Assembly (NCBI RefSeq): GCF_006438845.1
Contig: NZ_RCZJ01000004.1
Span: 124,001 to 188,000, forward strand
Direction of reading: 5' to 3'
DNA length: 64,000 bases
Source of the DNA: Variovorax ginsengisoli
Lineage (GTDB): Bacteria > Pseudomonadota > Gammaproteobacteria > Burkholderiales > Burkholderiaceae_C
Shown piece by piece: positions 38,290 through 48,261 of this stretch. Each line of letters opens with the position of its first letter. The stretch's first letter is position 1. The notes beneath the pieces are model-generated. The model worked only from the letters and a program-made list of their open reading frames with translations. It did no database searches and had not been told where the DNA came from. A program made the position numbers and the translations under genes.

Positions 38290-39552
38290 ATGACACAAGC
38301 CAAAACCTCGCGCCCTGTTCCGCTGGCCAACGGCCTCGTTTACGTCAACCCCGAGATGCCGGGCATGCGCCGTTTTCGCCAAGGCGAACACTTCCGCTTC
38401 AAGGACGTGGCCGGCGCATGGGTGCGCGACCCCGACGAGGTGGCCCGCATCCGCAGGCTGGCGATTCCACCGGCCTACACCGACGTGTGGATATGCCCGC
38501 TCCCGAATGGACATCTCCAGGCGACCGGGCTCGACGCGCGCGGACGCAAGCAGTACCGCTACCACCCCGATTGGCGGCTGCTCAAGGACGAGAGCAAGTT
38601 TGAGCGGCTCGAGGGCTTCGGCCGCGCCCTGCCCCGCATCCGGGCGCGTGTGACACGCGACCTGGCAGCAGGCGGCGCGCGAGCGGCGCTGACGCGCCAA
38701 CGCGTGCTGGCGACCCTGGTGCGCCTGCTCGACACCACCTTCCTGCGCGTGGGCAACGAGGAATACGCCAGCAGCAACGGCTCCTACGGCCTCACGACGC
38801 TGCGCAGCAAGCACGCCGCGGTGCGCGGCAGTTCGCTCAAGCTGCGATTTCGCGGCAAGAGCGGCGTGATGCACGAGACCGAGGTCGACGACCCCCGCGT
38901 CGCCAAGGTGGTGCGCGCCTGCCAGCAATTGCCGGGGCAGGAACTGTTCCAGTACGAAGATGAGAACGGCGTGCCGCACGGCCTTTCGTCGACCGACGTG
39001 AACGACTACCTGCGCGAAGCGGCCGGCGACAACTTCACGGCCAAGGACTTCCGCACCTGGCACGGCACCGTCCAGGCGCTCGAGCTCACCCGCCTGGCCT
39101 GCGACAACCCGAGCGCCGAAGATGCATCGCCCGCCATGCGCTACAGCGCAAAAGAGATCATTGCGGCGGTCGCGCGCCGGCTGGGCAATACGCCCGCGGT
39201 CTGCAAGAAGGCCTATGTGCATCCCGCCGTCTTGGCGCTCGGCACCACCCTGTCGAGCGATGCCGGCGAGATGAGCGACATCTGGCAGCGCATTGCCGGG
39301 CAGGCGAAGAGCACGCGGCGGCTCTATGCGGCCGAGGCGCGATTGCTGGCCTTTCTGAAAAGCCACAGCCGCGATCTTGCGAGGATGGCGAAGTCGGCTG
39401 GCACGGCGGCCTCACGGCGCCGCGTCGCGGTCAAGAAGAAAGATGAGGAGGTCGGTGTCCGCACCACCCGCCGCCCGGCGAGGACGGCATCGCCTGCTCA
39501 GGCTGCCACGAGCGGCAGGCGGACCGCGTCACGCTCGATGGTCAGCGCATAA
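38290..39552 (+). CDS. DNA topoisomerase IB
   Basis: This is a 420-residue poxvirus/eukaryote-type IB topoisomerase as found in many bacteria. It relaxes supercoils through a 3'-phosphotyrosine intermediate. The N-terminal DNA-binding domain spans about residues 1-90 (WICPLPNGHLQATGLDARG, RKQYRYH). The catalytic core carries LLDTTFLRVGNEEY, YGLTTLR and KDFRTWHGT, with the active tyrosine Y309 in CKKAYVHPAVL. The basic C-terminal 50 residues are low complexity. ATG at 38290 follows no strong ribosome binding site. The 3' end overlaps the convergent kinase-like gene by 55 bases. Confidence 0.93.
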   Translation: MTQAKTSRPVPLANGLVYVNPEMPGMRRFRQGEHFRFKDVAGAWVRDPDEVARIRRLAIPPAYTDVWICPLPNGHLQATGLDARGRKQYRYHPDWRLLKDESKFERLEGFGRALPRIRARVTRDLAAGGARAALTRQRVLATLVRLLDTTFLRVGNEEYASSNGSYGLTTLRSKHAAVRGSSLKLRFRGKSGVMHETEVDDPRVAKVVRACQQLPGQELFQYEDENGVPHGLSSTDVNDYLREAAGDNFTAKDFRTWHGTVQALELTRLACDNPSAEDASPAMRYSAKEIIAAVARRLGNTPAVCKKAYVHPAVLALGTTLSSDAGEMSDIWQRIAGQAKSTRRLYAAEARLLAFLKSHSRDLARMAKSAGTAASRRRVAVKKKDEEVGVRTTRRPARTASPAQAATSGRRTASRSMVSA

Positions 39553-40190
39553 CCGAGATCGTCGGCCAGCGACTGCAATGCAATGCCGTCGATGGCCAGC
39601 TTGCGCGGCGCGCGGTGGGCGCCGGCCATGACGTCGGCGGCATCGGGGGCGCCCGCCATCACACGGAGCAGTACCGCATCGTTGCCATCCGGCGTGATCG
39701 TGATGGCACCCACATCGGGCGGTGTGTCGTGCAGATACCCCAGCGTCGCCAGGAACAGATAGCGCAGCGCAGCGCCGGAAGGCCATTTCGGCTCATCCGC
39801 GCGCACGACGCCCTCTTCGTTGGAGAGCGCAGGGTCGACGTTCAGACGGATGCCGTGCAGATCGAAGGCTGCACGCATCAGGCCGACGCACTGCCTGACC
39901 AGCTCGTGGCGCGTGATGCCTTCGTCGTCGGTGGCCAGTTCCCAGTCGCGCAGCGAGCGCACGGCGCTCACGAGCTCGGCGATCTGGCTGTCGATGAGCG
40001 TCACGCGGTCTTCGCACGCAGCACGATCGAGGGTCGTCGAAGTGACCTGCCTTCGAAGCATGAGCAGCCCCATGCGCATCACCGACACCGGCGCCGCCAT
40101 GTCGTGGCGCAGTGCCGGCAAGGCGCGCGTGAGGACCTCGTGGCGGACGCCTGCGGCAATCCAGCTGCGCGCGCCCGGAGCCGCCTTCAT
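39498..40190 (-). CDS. Histidine kinase-like/phosphotransfer protein with degenerate ATP-binding domain
   Basis: A 230-residue cytoplasmic protein. LPALRHDMAAPVSVMRMG resembles a HisKA H-box, followed by a helix with regularly spaced hydrophobics (about residues 25-90), as in a dimerisation/phosphotransfer domain. The C-terminal 120 residues align in size with a HATPase domain (SGAALRYLFLATLGYL at the N-box position) but the Asn and the DxGxG glycines are missing, so ATP binding is unlikely. This architecture recalls ChpT of Caulobacter, a phosphotransferase with a dead kinase domain. It overlaps its receiver partner by 4 bases (ATGA). Function is inferred. Confidence 0.6.
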   Translation of the reverse strand: MKAAPGARSWIAAGVRHEVLTRALPALRHDMAAPVSVMRMGLLMLRRQVTSTTLDRAACEDRVTLIDSQIAELVSAVRSLRDWELATDDEGITRHELVRQCVGLMRAAFDLHGIRLNVDPALSNEEGVVRADEPKWPSGAALRYLFLATLGYLHDTPPDVGAITITPDGNDAVLLRVMAGAPDAADVMAGAHRAPRKLAIDGIALQSLADDLGYALTIERDAVRLPLVAA

Positions 40191-40552
40191 GAGGCGGACG
40201 CGGATTTGCTGCGGGCCTGCTCGAGAATGCGGTCGAGCGCGTCGAAGTCGATGGGCTTCTGCAGATGATGGTCGAACAGCCCTTCGGCACCACGGGTGTC
40301 GTGGGACGACAACCCCGTGACGGCCACCAGGAGCGGGGGACGATCACCAGCGCGCAGACGCCGCGCCACCTCGGTGCCTGGCAGGTCGGGCAGCGTGATA
40401 TCGACCAGCGCGACGTCGAAAGTCTCCGTCTCGCATGCAGCAAGCGCCTCCGTGGCCGAGTACGTACAGCGCGCCGTGTGATCCTGCAGCGACAGGAGCT
40501 CCTGCAGCAAGTCGGCAGCGGCTTCGTTGTCATCGACGATCAACACATTCAC
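40187..40552 (-). CDS. Single-domain response regulator
   Basis: A stand-alone 121-residue CheY-like receiver: VLIVDDNEAAADLL gives the acidic pair, FDVALVDITLPDLPG the phospho-acceptor Asp, VAVTGL the conserved Thr and LQKPID the Lys. No output domain is present, so it probably acts by protein contact or in a phosphorelay. The start is GTG at 40552, since upstream in-frame residues are not receiver-like. It is translationally coupled to the following kinase-like gene (4-base overlap) and lies 70 bases after queF. Confidence 0.82.
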   Translation of the reverse strand: MNVLIVDDNEAAADLLQELLSLQDHTARCTYSATEALAACETETFDVALVDITLPDLPGTEVARRLRAGDRPPLLVAVTGLSSHDTRGAEGLFDHHLQKPIDFDALDRILEQARSKSASAS

Positions 40553-40610
40553 GTTCGGAATTCCAGTAGGCAAAGGTGACAGAGTATCCGCGCGGCCGAC
40601 GGAGTGGAAT

Positions 40611-40626
40611 GTAGGCGCAAGCCTAC
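40611..40626 (-). terminator. Hairpin at the end of queF
   Basis: GTAGGC-GCAA-GCCTAC (perfect 6-bp stem) overlaps the queF stop codon. There is no T-run. It may attenuate transcription before the response-regulator pair. Confidence 0.3.
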
Positions 40627-41480
40627 TGTCGCGCCGTGCGGATGTTCGGCGGCAACGCCTGCGGCCAGCTGGCACGAAACGGGTTGATGTCGAGTCCGCC
40701 ACGCCGGGTGTAACGCGCATACACGCTCAGCTTGGTGGGTTTGCAGTGGCGCCAGATGTCCCAGAACATGCGCTCCGCACAGGGCTCGTGAAACTCGTTG
40801 TGATTGCGGAAGCTCACGATGTACGCCAGCAGACCTGCCTGGTCGATCGCGGGGCCGCTGTAGCTCACGCGCACGCTGCCCCAATCGGGCTGGCCGGTGA
40901 CCAGGCAGTTGCTCTTGAGCAGGCGGCTGGTGAGCGTCTCGGTGACCGGCGGCTGGCTGCTGTCGCTCGAGAGCAGTTCGGGCGCCGGTTGGTAGTGGGT
41001 GCATTCGATGTCGAGCCGGTCGAGATCCAGGCCGTCGAGCTCGTGCACCGGCTCCCGGTCGAAGGCCTCCGGCGCCAGCAACTTCACGCCGATGCCGCCG
41101 CTGCGATCGCTGCCGCGCCACGCGGCCTCCGCCAGGTCGGAACGCAGTCGTTCGCGCACCGCGTCGACGCTGTCGAAAACGCTGCTGTTGAAGCTGTTGA
41201 GGTAGAGCTTGAAGGACTTGCTCTCGATGATGTTGGGCGTCTCGCAAGGCACGGTGAAATGCGCGATGGCCACTTGTGGCTTGCCACGCGCGTTGAGCCA
41301 GCTCAGTTCGAAGGCAGTCCAGAGGTCGGCGCCGAAGAACGGCAGCGCGTTCTCGGCGATGCCCATCGCCGTGCGCTGGGTGGCGCGCGCGATGGGAAAC
41401 AGCAACGTGGGGTCGTAGCGGTCGGCATACGCCGAAGCACGTCCGAGTTGAGATTGCGCCGGGGTGTTGTCGAGGCTCAT
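40623..41480 (-). CDS. queF: NADPH-dependent 7-cyano-7-deazaguanine reductase
   Basis: QueF reduces preQ0 to preQ1 in queuosine synthesis for tRNA wobble modification. At 285 residues it is the long, bimodular (E. coli-type) form. The nucleophilic Cys and substrate-binding region are visible in [20 protein letters not shown], and [14 protein letters not shown] plus [15 protein letters not shown] complete the C-terminal half. It lies 10 bases after the alpha/beta hydrolase stop, in the minus-strand run starting at yaaA. Confidence 0.95.
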   Translation of the reverse strand: MSLDNTPAQSQLGRASAYADRYDPTLLFPIARATQRTAMGIAENALPFFGADLWTAFELSWLNARGKPQVAIAHFTVPCETPNIIESKSFKLYLNSFNSSVFDSVDAVRERLRSDLAEAAWRGSDRSGGIGVKLLAPEAFDREPVHELDGLDLDRLDIECTHYQPAPELLSSDSSQPPVTETLTSRLLKSNCLVTGQPDWGSVRVSYSGPAIDQAGLLAYIVSFRNHNEFHEPCAERMFWDIWRHCKPTKLSVYARYTRRGGLDINPFRASWPQALPPNIRTARQ

Positions 41481-41490
41481 GCGATGTGTT

Positions 41491-42390
41491 TTACGTGGTG
41501 GGCGGCTTCTGTGCCGCCTGCAGGAAAGGAACCATCTGCGGCAGCAGGATTTGGCTGAGCTGCGGCGTGAGGTCGTGGCCCATGCCGGCCAGTGGGACAA
41601 AGCGCGCGCCGGGAATCCGGCGCGCCGTGTCGAGCCCGCAGGCGATGGGCAGCAGCGGGTCGGCATCGCCATGCAGAACGAGCGTTGGGCAGGCGATGCG
41701 CGCGAGGAGCTTTTCGCGGCCGCTGTCGGCCGCCACCGCGGCGATCTGGCGCATCAGTCCGCGCGGGCGGTAGGCACGGCGCAATGCGATGGTCAAGCGC
41801 TCGCGCAGCGCGGCATCGTCGGGCGGATAGACGCTGCCCGCGATCAAGCGCACGAAGCGCATGCTGTGCGCCACCAGCGCAGCCTCGTCGCGCCCGGCCG
41901 GGCGACGCATGAGCATCGCGACCACGTCGCCCCGCGGGCCGGGAAGGCCGCGCGCACCGCTGGAGCTCATCACACTCACCAGGCTGCTCACCCGTTCCGG
42001 CGCGGTCGCCGCCAGACGCTGGGCGATCATGCCGCCCATCGACGCGCCGACCACGTGCGCCTGCCGAATGCCCAGGGCGTCGAGCACGCCGAGTGCGTCG
42101 TCGGCCATGTCCTGCAGGCCATAGGCCGACTGCACCGGCATGCCGAAGCGATAGCGCAGGCCCTGCCACAGCAGGTTGCCGGTGCCGGCGTGGTCGAACT
42201 GCGTGCTCAGGCCGGCATCGCGGTTGTCGTGGCGCACCACGCGGAAGCCGGCGTCGACCAGGCCACGGACCAGGTTGTCGGGCCACGCGATGAGCTGCAT
42301 GTTCAAGCCCATGATCAGCAACACGACCGGCCGGCTCTCGCCACCCGTGTCTTCGACTTCGATGTCGATCCCGTTCGCGCGAACCTTCAT
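41491..42390 (-). CDS. Alpha/beta-fold hydrolase
   Basis: A 299-residue serine hydrolase of the alpha/beta superfamily. The nucleophile elbow is GASMGG (S118), the acid is in [12 protein letters not shown] and the histidine in LAGMGHDL; the oxyanion region is [14 protein letters not shown]. Subfamily members include esterases, aclacinomycin-methylesterase-like and epoxide-hydrolase-like enzymes; the substrate is not readable. No signal peptide. It lies 10 bases from both neighbours (the dioxygenase and queF), so all are co-transcribed. Confidence 0.85.
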   Translation of the reverse strand: MKVRANGIDIEVEDTGGESRPVVLLIMGLNMQLIAWPDNLVRGLVDAGFRVVRHDNRDAGLSTQFDHAGTGNLLWQGLRYRFGMPVQSAYGLQDMADDALGVLDALGIRQAHVVGASMGGMIAQRLAATAPERVSSLVSVMSSSGARGLPGPRGDVVAMLMRRPAGRDEAALVAHSMRFVRLIAGSVYPPDDAALRERLTIALRRAYRPRGLMRQIAAVAADSGREKLLARIACPTLVLHGDADPLLPIACGLDTARRIPGARFVPLAGMGHDLTPQLSQILLPQMVPFLQAAQKPPTT

Positions 42391-42400
42391 GGCCGGCCCG

Positions 42401-43252
42401 TCACGAGAATTCCCGCTCGCGCAGCCACTTGGTGGCGACCCATTTCTCGCCCTCGATCACCGGCGCTCCGCCGTGCAGCGTGCGCGTGGCCGGGTCGGGC
42501 CGGTCGTAGCTGAAGAACACGCCGGTGCCGCGCTTGGGGGCCACTTCGAGCCCGATGTCGGGAAACACCGTGGCCCCGCCCTTGACCGGTTCGCGCAGGT
42601 ACATCACCAGCGTGCCGACGCGCTGGCCGCCGCGCCGCAGGATGGTCGGCGTGCCGGGCTCGGCGGGATCGAAATAGTCGTAGTGGGGGCGGTACTGGGC
42701 GCCGGGCGCGTAGCGCAGCACCTGCAGGCCTTCGCCGTATTCGAGCGGCCAGCGCAGCAGCATGGCGATGCGCTGCTCGATGCGCGCCACGATCTCGTTT
42801 TCGCCACGCTCGAAGAACATGCCGTCGCTGGTGCGGTCGACGTTGAGCGTCTCGCCCCCGGTCTGCGTCTCGACGGTCAGCGAGCGCGCCAGCCGACGCC
42901 CTGCAGCGGTGATCAGGGCTTCGCATTCGTCGTCGCTCAACAGGTCGCCGAAGACCACCACGCGCGGATGAGCGACGGTGTGCAGCACGTGCACCCGGCG
43001 GTCACCGCCGTCGAGGTAGAGCGGCGAACCTTCGAGGTCGGGCCAGGGCATCGGCCGGGCTTCGTCGGAAGCGGCCGTTGCAGGCGCAGGCATGGACGCG
43101 GCACCACGCTCGATCTCGGTCAGCGCGGCATTGACCGCGGATTCCTGCCAACCGGCCATGCGCATCGATGTGCGCAGCGCAGCGACGGAATGCCCCGCAG
43201 CCAGTTGATCGACGACCCACGCGCGCAGTTCGGGAGTGACAGCTTGCGTCAT
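42401..43252 (-). CDS. 2-oxoglutarate/Fe(II) dioxygenase, prolyl 4-hydroxylase-like
   Basis: The C-terminal 190 residues form a P4H-type double-stranded beta-helix: iron ligands H190 and D192 in YRPHYDYFD, H260 in TRTLHGGAPV and the 2-oxoglutarate lysine K270 in EGEKWVATKW. Preceding ETLNVDRTSDGMFF is also typical. The N-terminal 60 residues are a small helical segment of unknown role (LRAWVVDQLAAGHSVAALR). Bacterial members hydroxylate proline in proteins such as EF-Tu or in peptides; the target here is unknown. ATGA overlap with yaaA and 10-base spacing to the hydrolase mark an operon. Confidence 0.88.
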   Translation of the reverse strand: MTQAVTPELRAWVVDQLAAGHSVAALRTSMRMAGWQESAVNAALTEIERGAASMPAPATAASDEARPMPWPDLEGSPLYLDGGDRRVHVLHTVAHPRVVVFGDLLSDDECEALITAAGRRLARSLTVETQTGGETLNVDRTSDGMFFERGENEIVARIEQRIAMLLRWPLEYGEGLQVLRYAPGAQYRPHYDYFDPAEPGTPTILRRGGQRVGTLVMYLREPVKGGATVFPDIGLEVAPKRGTGVFFSYDRPDPATRTLHGGAPVIEGEKWVATKWLREREFS

Positions 43253-44034
43253 TGCGTCCTCCTTCGAAACACCAGCCTTTCAGGCGACGAGACCTCGGCG
43301 TCGAAGCCATACCCGTCCAGATCGAACTTCTCCAGGGCCCTGGGCGTCGCGGCCTTGTGAAGCACGGCCCACCGTGCCATCAGCCCGCGCGCACGCTTGG
43401 CGTAGAAGCTGACGATCTTGTACTGCCCGCCCTTCCATTCCTGGAACACGCATTCGACCACGCGTGCCTTGAGCACGCGTGGGTCGACCGCCTTGAAATA
43501 CTCCTGCGACGCGAGGTTGACGACCACCGGCGTACGGTCGGCCACCAGCCGATCGTTGAGGTGGTCGGCGATGCGCGTGCCCCAGAACGCATAGAGGTCC
43601 TTGCCATGCCTGTTGGCCAGCTGCGTGCCCATTTCGAGGCGATAGGGCTGGAGCCGGTCGAGCGGGCGCAGCACGCCGTACAGGCCGCTGAGGATGCAGA
43701 CGTGGTCCTGCGCCCAGTCGAGTTGCTGGGCGGTCATGGTTTTCGCGTCGAGCCCACCGTAGACGTCGCCATCGAAGGCCAGCGCGGCCTGGCGCGCGTT
43801 CTTCAAGGTGCCCTTGGGCGACCAGGCGGCGTAACGGGTGAAATTGAGCGTCGACAGTTTGTCCGACAGGTGCATCAGCTCGGCGATCTGTTGCGGCGAC
43901 TTCTGTCGCATCAAGGCGATCAATTCGGCAGCAGGCCCTTTGGCACCTTCGAAGACGGGCTGGGTGGCGGGCAGGTCGGCGGGGAGCGGTGTGTCGTAAT
44001 CGAGCGACTTGGCGGGCGAGAGCAGGAAGAGCAT
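43249..44034 (-). CDS. yaaA: Peroxide stress protein YaaA
   Basis: A 261-residue DUF328 protein. E. coli YaaA lowers free iron and limits DNA damage during peroxide stress. The family blocks are intact: MLFLLSPAKSLDYDTP, DKLSTLNFTRYAAW, CILSGLYGVLRPLDRLQPYRLEMG, FWGTRIADHLN and VNLASQEYFKAV. The ATG at 44034 has no ribosome binding site, and GATAAT sits six bases upstream, suggesting a leaderless mRNA. First gene of the minus-strand run that continues through queF. Confidence 0.95.
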   Translation of the reverse strand: MLFLLSPAKSLDYDTPLPADLPATQPVFEGAKGPAAELIALMRQKSPQQIAELMHLSDKLSTLNFTRYAAWSPKGTLKNARQAALAFDGDVYGGLDAKTMTAQQLDWAQDHVCILSGLYGVLRPLDRLQPYRLEMGTQLANRHGKDLYAFWGTRIADHLNDRLVADRTPVVVNLASQEYFKAVDPRVLKARVVECVFQEWKGGQYKIVSFYAKRARGLMARWAVLHKAATPRALEKFDLDGYGFDAEVSSPERLVFRRRTQ

Positions 44035-44040
44035 CGAACA

Positions 44041-44046
44041 ATTATC
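44041..44046 (-). promoter_or_regulatory. Candidate -10 of yaaA placed for a leaderless transcript
   Basis: On the minus strand GATAAT is followed by six bases and then the yaaA ATG, so the expected transcription start coincides with the start codon. A good -35 is not visible, which keeps this tentative. Confidence 0.35.
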
Positions 44047-44153
44047 GCCAGCGGCGATGACTGAGGTGCGCCGGTAAAATCCGGCCCAAGAGCCGCCCGA
44101 GCGACACCTGTAACCCGACGGCACCCCGCGTGCCGTTTTTCATTGCCAACGCC

Positions 44154-47042
44154 ATGAGCGAACCCACTTCCCAGCCCGGCCTCGAGAGCCTGTCCAAATC
44201 CTTCGAACCCGCCGCCATCGAGGCGCACTGGGGGCCGGAGTGGGAGCAGCGCGGCTACGCCAAGGCCGGTTTCCGCGGCACGCAAGAACCCAAGGACGGC
44301 GCCGATGCGTTCGCCATCCAGCTGCCGCCGCCCAACGTGACCGGCACGCTGCACATGGGCCATGCGTTCAACCAGACGATCATGGACAGCCTCACGCGTT
44401 ACCACCGCATGAAGGGCGACAACACGCTGTGGGTGCCGGGCACCGACCACGCCGGCATCGCCACGCAGATCGTGGTGGAGCGCCAGCTTCAGGAGCAGAA
44501 GATCAGCCGCCACGACATGGGCCCGACGCCCGCCGAGGCGCGCAAGAACTTCGTCGCGCGCGTCTGGGAGTGGAAGGAAAAGTCGGGCAACACCATCACG
44601 CAGCAGATGCGCCGCATGGGCGACACGGTCGACTGGAGCCGCGAATACTTCACGATGGACGACGACCTGTCGAATGTCGTTACCGACACCTTCGTGAAGC
44701 TCTACGACGAAGGCCTCATCTACCGCGGCAAGCGCCTGGGCAACTGGGACCCGGTGCTCAAGACCTCGGTGAGCGACCTGGAAGTCGAGAGCGAGGAAGA
44801 AGACGGCTCGCTCTGGCACATCGCCTACCCGCTGGAAGACGGCAGCGGCACGCTGGTGGTGGCGACCACGCGCCCCGAGACCATGCTCGGCGACACGGCG
44901 GTGATGGTCCATCCCGAAGACGAGCGCTACCAACACCTGGTCGGGAAGAACGTGAAGCTGCCGCTGGTCGACAAGCTCATCCCGATCATCGCGGACGACT
45001 ACGTCGACAAGGAATTCGGTACCGGCGTCGTGAAGGTCACGCCGGCCCACGACTACAACGACTATGCGGTCGGCCAGCGCCACCAGCTGCCAATGATCGG
45101 TGTGCTCACGCTCGGCGCGACCATCAACGACAACGCGCCCGCAAAGTACCGCGGCATGGACCGCTTCGTGGCACGCAAGGCGATCGTGGCCGACCTCGAG
45201 GCGCTCGGCCTGCTCGTCGAGGTGAAGAAGCACAAGCTGATGGTGCCGCGCTGCGCCCGCAGCGGCGCCGTGGTCGAACCGATGCTGACCGACCAGTGGT
45301 ACGTGGCCATGACCAAGGCCGGTGCCGACGGCAGCTCGATCGCGCAGAAAGCGATCGACGTGGTGAAGTCGGGCGAGGTGCGCTTCATTCCCGAGAACTG
45401 GGTCAACACCTACAACCACTGGATGGAGAACATCCAGGACTGGACCATCTCGCGCCAGCTCTGGTGGGGCCACCAGATTCCGGCGTGGTACGACGAGGAC
45501 GGCACCGTCTACGTTGCACAGAACGAAGCCGAGGCACAGGCCAAGGCACCCGGCAAGACCTTGACGCGCGACGAGGACGTGCTCGACACCTGGTTCTCCT
45601 CGGCGATGGTGCCCTTCTCGTCCCTCGGCTGGCCCGAGAAGACCGACGACCTGGCGCGCTACCTGCCGTCGAGCGTGTTGGTCACCGGCTACGACATCAT
45701 CTTCTTCTGGGTCGCCCGGATGATCATGATGACCAAGCACTTCACCGGCAAGGTGCCGTTCAGGGACGTCTACATCCACGGCCTGGTGCGTGATGCGCAG
45801 GGCAAGAAGATGAGCAAGTCCGAAGGCAACGTGCTCGACCCGGTCGACCTGATCGACGGCATCGCGCTGCCCGAACTGCTCGACAAGCGCACGCAGGGCC
45901 TGCGCAAGCCCGAGACGGCGCCCAAGGTGCGCAAGCAGACGGAAAAGGAATTCCCCGAAGGGATTCCGGCCTTCGGTGCCGATGCGCTGCGCTTCACCTT
46001 CGCATCGCTGGCCTCGCTGGGCCGCAGCATCAACTTCGACTCGAAGCGTTGCGAGGGATACCGCAACTTCTGCAACAAGCTCTGGAATGCCACGCGATTC
46101 GTGCTGATGAACTGCGAAGGCCAGGACTGCGGCCTGCTGGAGCACACCAAGGCCGACTGCGCACCCGGCGGCAAGGCCGATGGCTACCTGCAGTTCAGCC
46201 AGGCAGACCGCTGGATCACCTCGCGCCTGCAGCGCGTCGAGGCCGACGTCGCCAAGGGCTTCGAGGACTACCGCCTCGACAACGTCGCCACCGCGATCTA
46301 CCAGTTTGCCTGGGACGAGTTCTGCGACTGGTACCTGGAGATCGCCAAGGTGCAGATCCAGACCGGCACCGACGCGCAGCAGCGCGCCACGCGCCGCACG
46401 CTGATCCGCACGCTGGAAACGCTGCTGCGCCTGGCACACCCGGTGATTCCATTCATCACGGAAGCGCTCTGGCAGAAGGTGGCCCCGGTTGCCGGTCGCG
46501 AGGGGCCGTCGATCATGATCGCCGCCTACCCGCAGAGCCAGCCGGAAAAGATCGACGAAGCAGCCGAGGCTTATGTGGCCCGGCTGAAGGCGCTGGTCGA
46601 TGCCTGCCGCACGCTGCGCGGCGAGATGAACGTGTCACCTGCCACGCGCCTTCCGCTCTACGCCGTGGCCGACGAGGCTGTCGACAGCGCCTTCCTGCGT
46701 GACGTGGCCCCGGTGCTGCAGGCCTTGGCCAAACTCAAGGAAGTGCGCGTCTTCCAAGACGCCATTTCGTGGGCCGAAGCCGCAGGCGCGGCACCTGTGG
46801 CCATGGTGGGCACGTCGCGACTGTGCCTGCACATGGAAGTCGACAAGGTCGCGGAGAAGGCGCGCATCGGCAAGGAGATAGCAAGGGTCGAGGGCGAAAT
46901 CGTCAAGGTCAACGGCAAGCTGGGCAACGAGGCCTTCGTCGCCAAGGCACCGCCCGCCGTGATCGCGCAGGAGCGCCAGCGTCTGGCGGACTTCGGCGCC
47001 CTGCTGGTACGGCTGAACGATCAGCTTGTGCGCCTCGGCTGA
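44154..47042 (+). CDS. valS: Valyl-tRNA synthetase
   Basis: This class I aminoacyl-tRNA synthetase charges tRNA-Val and edits threonine. The 962-residue protein has [12 protein letters not shown] (HIGH motif, H67), the CP1 editing insertion, KMSKS at 552-556 with [14 protein letters not shown] following, an anticodon-binding domain from about 680 and a C-terminal coiled coil ([20 protein letters not shown]) that contacts tRNA. ATG at 44154 was chosen over an in-frame GTG at 44130 because the family starts here. Housekeeping gene, secure. Confidence 0.98.
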   Translation: MSEPTSQPGLESLSKSFEPAAIEAHWGPEWEQRGYAKAGFRGTQEPKDGADAFAIQLPPPNVTGTLHMGHAFNQTIMDSLTRYHRMKGDNTLWVPGTDHAGIATQIVVERQLQEQKISRHDMGPTPAEARKNFVARVWEWKEKSGNTITQQMRRMGDTVDWSREYFTMDDDLSNVVTDTFVKLYDEGLIYRGKRLGNWDPVLKTSVSDLEVESEEEDGSLWHIAYPLEDGSGTLVVATTRPETMLGDTAVMVHPEDERYQHLVGKNVKLPLVDKLIPIIADDYVDKEFGTGVVKVTPAHDYNDYAVGQRHQLPMIGVLTLGATINDNAPAKYRGMDRFVARKAIVADLEALGLLVEVKKHKLMVPRCARSGAVVEPMLTDQWYVAMTKAGADGSSIAQKAIDVVKSGEVRFIPENWVNTYNHWMENIQDWTISRQLWWGHQIPAWYDEDGTVYVAQNEAEAQAKAPGKTLTRDEDVLDTWFSSAMVPFSSLGWPEKTDDLARYLPSSVLVTGYDIIFFWVARMIMMTKHFTGKVPFRDVYIHGLVRDAQGKKMSKSEGNVLDPVDLIDGIALPELLDKRTQGLRKPETAPKVRKQTEKEFPEGIPAFGADALRFTFASLASLGRSINFDSKRCEGYRNFCNKLWNATRFVLMNCEGQDCGLLEHTKADCAPGGKADGYLQFSQADRWITSRLQRVEADVAKGFEDYRLDNVATAIYQFAWDEFCDWYLEIAKVQIQTGTDAQQRATRRTLIRTLETLLRLAHPVIPFITEALWQKVAPVAGREGPSIMIAAYPQSQPEKIDEAAEAYVARLKALVDACRTLRGEMNVSPATRLPLYAVADEAVDSAFLRDVAPVLQALAKLKEVRVFQDAISWAEAAGAAPVAMVGTSRLCLHMEVDKVAEKARIGKEIARVEGEIVKVNGKLGNEAFVAKAPPAVIAQERQRLADFGALLVRLNDQLVRLG

Positions 47043-47100
47043 CATCCGGAAGGGTGTTGCCCGCGTACCATGCTTCGTCCCAACTCCACCACTCGAGTTC

Positions 47101-47988
47101 ATGTCCAATACCACCCGCATCCGTAAAGCTGTTTTCCCCGTGGCGGGGTTCGGCACCCGCTTCCTGCCGGCCACCAAGGCCCAGCCCAAGGAGATGCTGC
47201 CGGTGGTCGATAAGCCGCTGATCCAGTACGCGGTCGAGGAAGCCTACGCTGCCGGCATTCGCGACATGATCTTCGTCACCGGCCGCAACAAGCGCGCAAT
47301 CGAAGACCATTACGACACCGCCTACGAACTGGAAAACCAGCTCGAGGCCAGCGGCAAGACGGCGCTGCTCAACATCACGCGGTCGGTCATGCCCGACGAC
47401 ATGACGGTCTCCTATGTGCGCCAGCCGCGCATGCTGGGGCTGGGGCATGCGGTGCTGTGCGCCGAGCATCTGGTCGGCAACGAGCCTTTTGCCGTGCTGC
47501 TCGCCGACGACCTGATGGTCGGGCCGACGGGCGGCCAACCGGTGCTCGCGCAGATGACCGATGCCTTCGCGCAGCTGGGACGCTCGCTGCTGGCGGTGCA
47601 GGAAGTGCCGCTCGACCAGGTCAAGCGCTACGGCATCGTGGCCGGCGACACCATTGCGGACGGTCTGGTCAAGGTCAACCAGATGGTCGAGAAGCCTTCA
47701 CCCGAATCGGCACCGTCACGCCTTGGCGTGGCCGGTCGTTACGTGCTCACGCCGGGCGTGTTCGCCGAGATTCGCAACCAGCCGAAGGGCGCCGGTGGCG
47801 AGATCCAGCTGACCGACGGCATCGCCGCGTTGATGAAGAAGGAAGCGGTCTATGCCTATGCCTACAAGGGCACCCGCTACGACTGCGGCAGCAAGGAAGG
47901 CTTTCTGCAGGCCACTGTCGAACTGGCCCTGGCGCATCCGGAAGTCGGCGGCCAGTTCCGCGAATACCTCAAGACCCTGGCGCTCTAA
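47101..47988 (+). CDS. galU: UTP-glucose-1-phosphate uridylyltransferase
   Basis: GalU makes UDP-glucose from UTP and glucose-1-phosphate in the cytoplasm. The 295-residue protein has the nucleotidyltransferase start [18 protein letters not shown], the [14 protein letters not shown] block, [12 protein letters not shown] and [10 protein letters not shown] (Asp-Asp metal site), and the C-terminal [21 protein letters not shown]-glucose is the substrate of both NdvB and BcsA in this window, so GalU feeds both polysaccharide systems. It lies 58 bases after valS. Confidence 0.96.
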   Translation: MSNTTRIRKAVFPVAGFGTRFLPATKAQPKEMLPVVDKPLIQYAVEEAYAAGIRDMIFVTGRNKRAIEDHYDTAYELENQLEASGKTALLNITRSVMPDDMTVSYVRQPRMLGLGHAVLCAEHLVGNEPFAVLLADDLMVGPTGGQPVLAQMTDAFAQLGRSLLAVQEVPLDQVKRYGIVAGDTIADGLVKVNQMVEKPSPESAPSRLGVAGRYVLTPGVFAEIRNQPKGAGGEIQLTDGIAALMKKEAVYAYAYKGTRYDCGSKEGFLQATVELALAHPEVGGQFREYLKTLAL

Positions 47989-48009
47989 GCCGTCGCGCCA
48001 CGAGCGCGT

Positions 48010-48237
48010 TCAGCGCCGGCGAAGGATGTGCACGTAATCGCTGTCGAGCGTCTGCTGCTCGACGAGGTCGTTGCCGGTCTGGCGTGCGAAGGCTTGAAAA
48101 TCGCGCAGCGAGCCCGGGTCGGTCGACACCACCTTCAACAGTTGGCCGCTCTGCATGTCGTTGAGCGAACGCTTGGCCTTCAGGATGGGCAACGGGCAAT
48201 TGAGGCCACGGGTGTCGAGCTCTTGATGAATGTGCAT
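48010..48237 (-). CDS. TusA-family sulfur carrier protein
   Basis: A 75-residue TusA/SirA-like protein. The persulfide-bearing motif CPLP is at C14 in LDTRGLNCPLPILKAK, with the family's GQLLKVVSTDPGSLRDFQAFARQTGN fold following. It would relay sulfur for tRNA thiolation or sulfur oxidation. It is downstream of cysM and the Nudix gene (24-base gap), which places it in a sulfur-metabolism context. Confidence 0.9.
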   Translation of the reverse strand: MHIHQELDTRGLNCPLPILKAKRSLNDMQSGQLLKVVSTDPGSLRDFQAFARQTGNDLVEQQTLDSDYVHILRRR

Positions 48238-48261
48238 GGCTTTCCTGGGATCTTCTGAGTT

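Noticed and set aside
35724..38330. A continuous 868-codon minus-strand frame that would fuse an extra N-terminal domain to the ATCase
   Set aside because: The frame runs antisense-shifted through the NUP-family lipoprotein gene. The N-terminal half has no recognisable domain, whereas ATG at 37016 starts the HTH domain directly after the palindrome.
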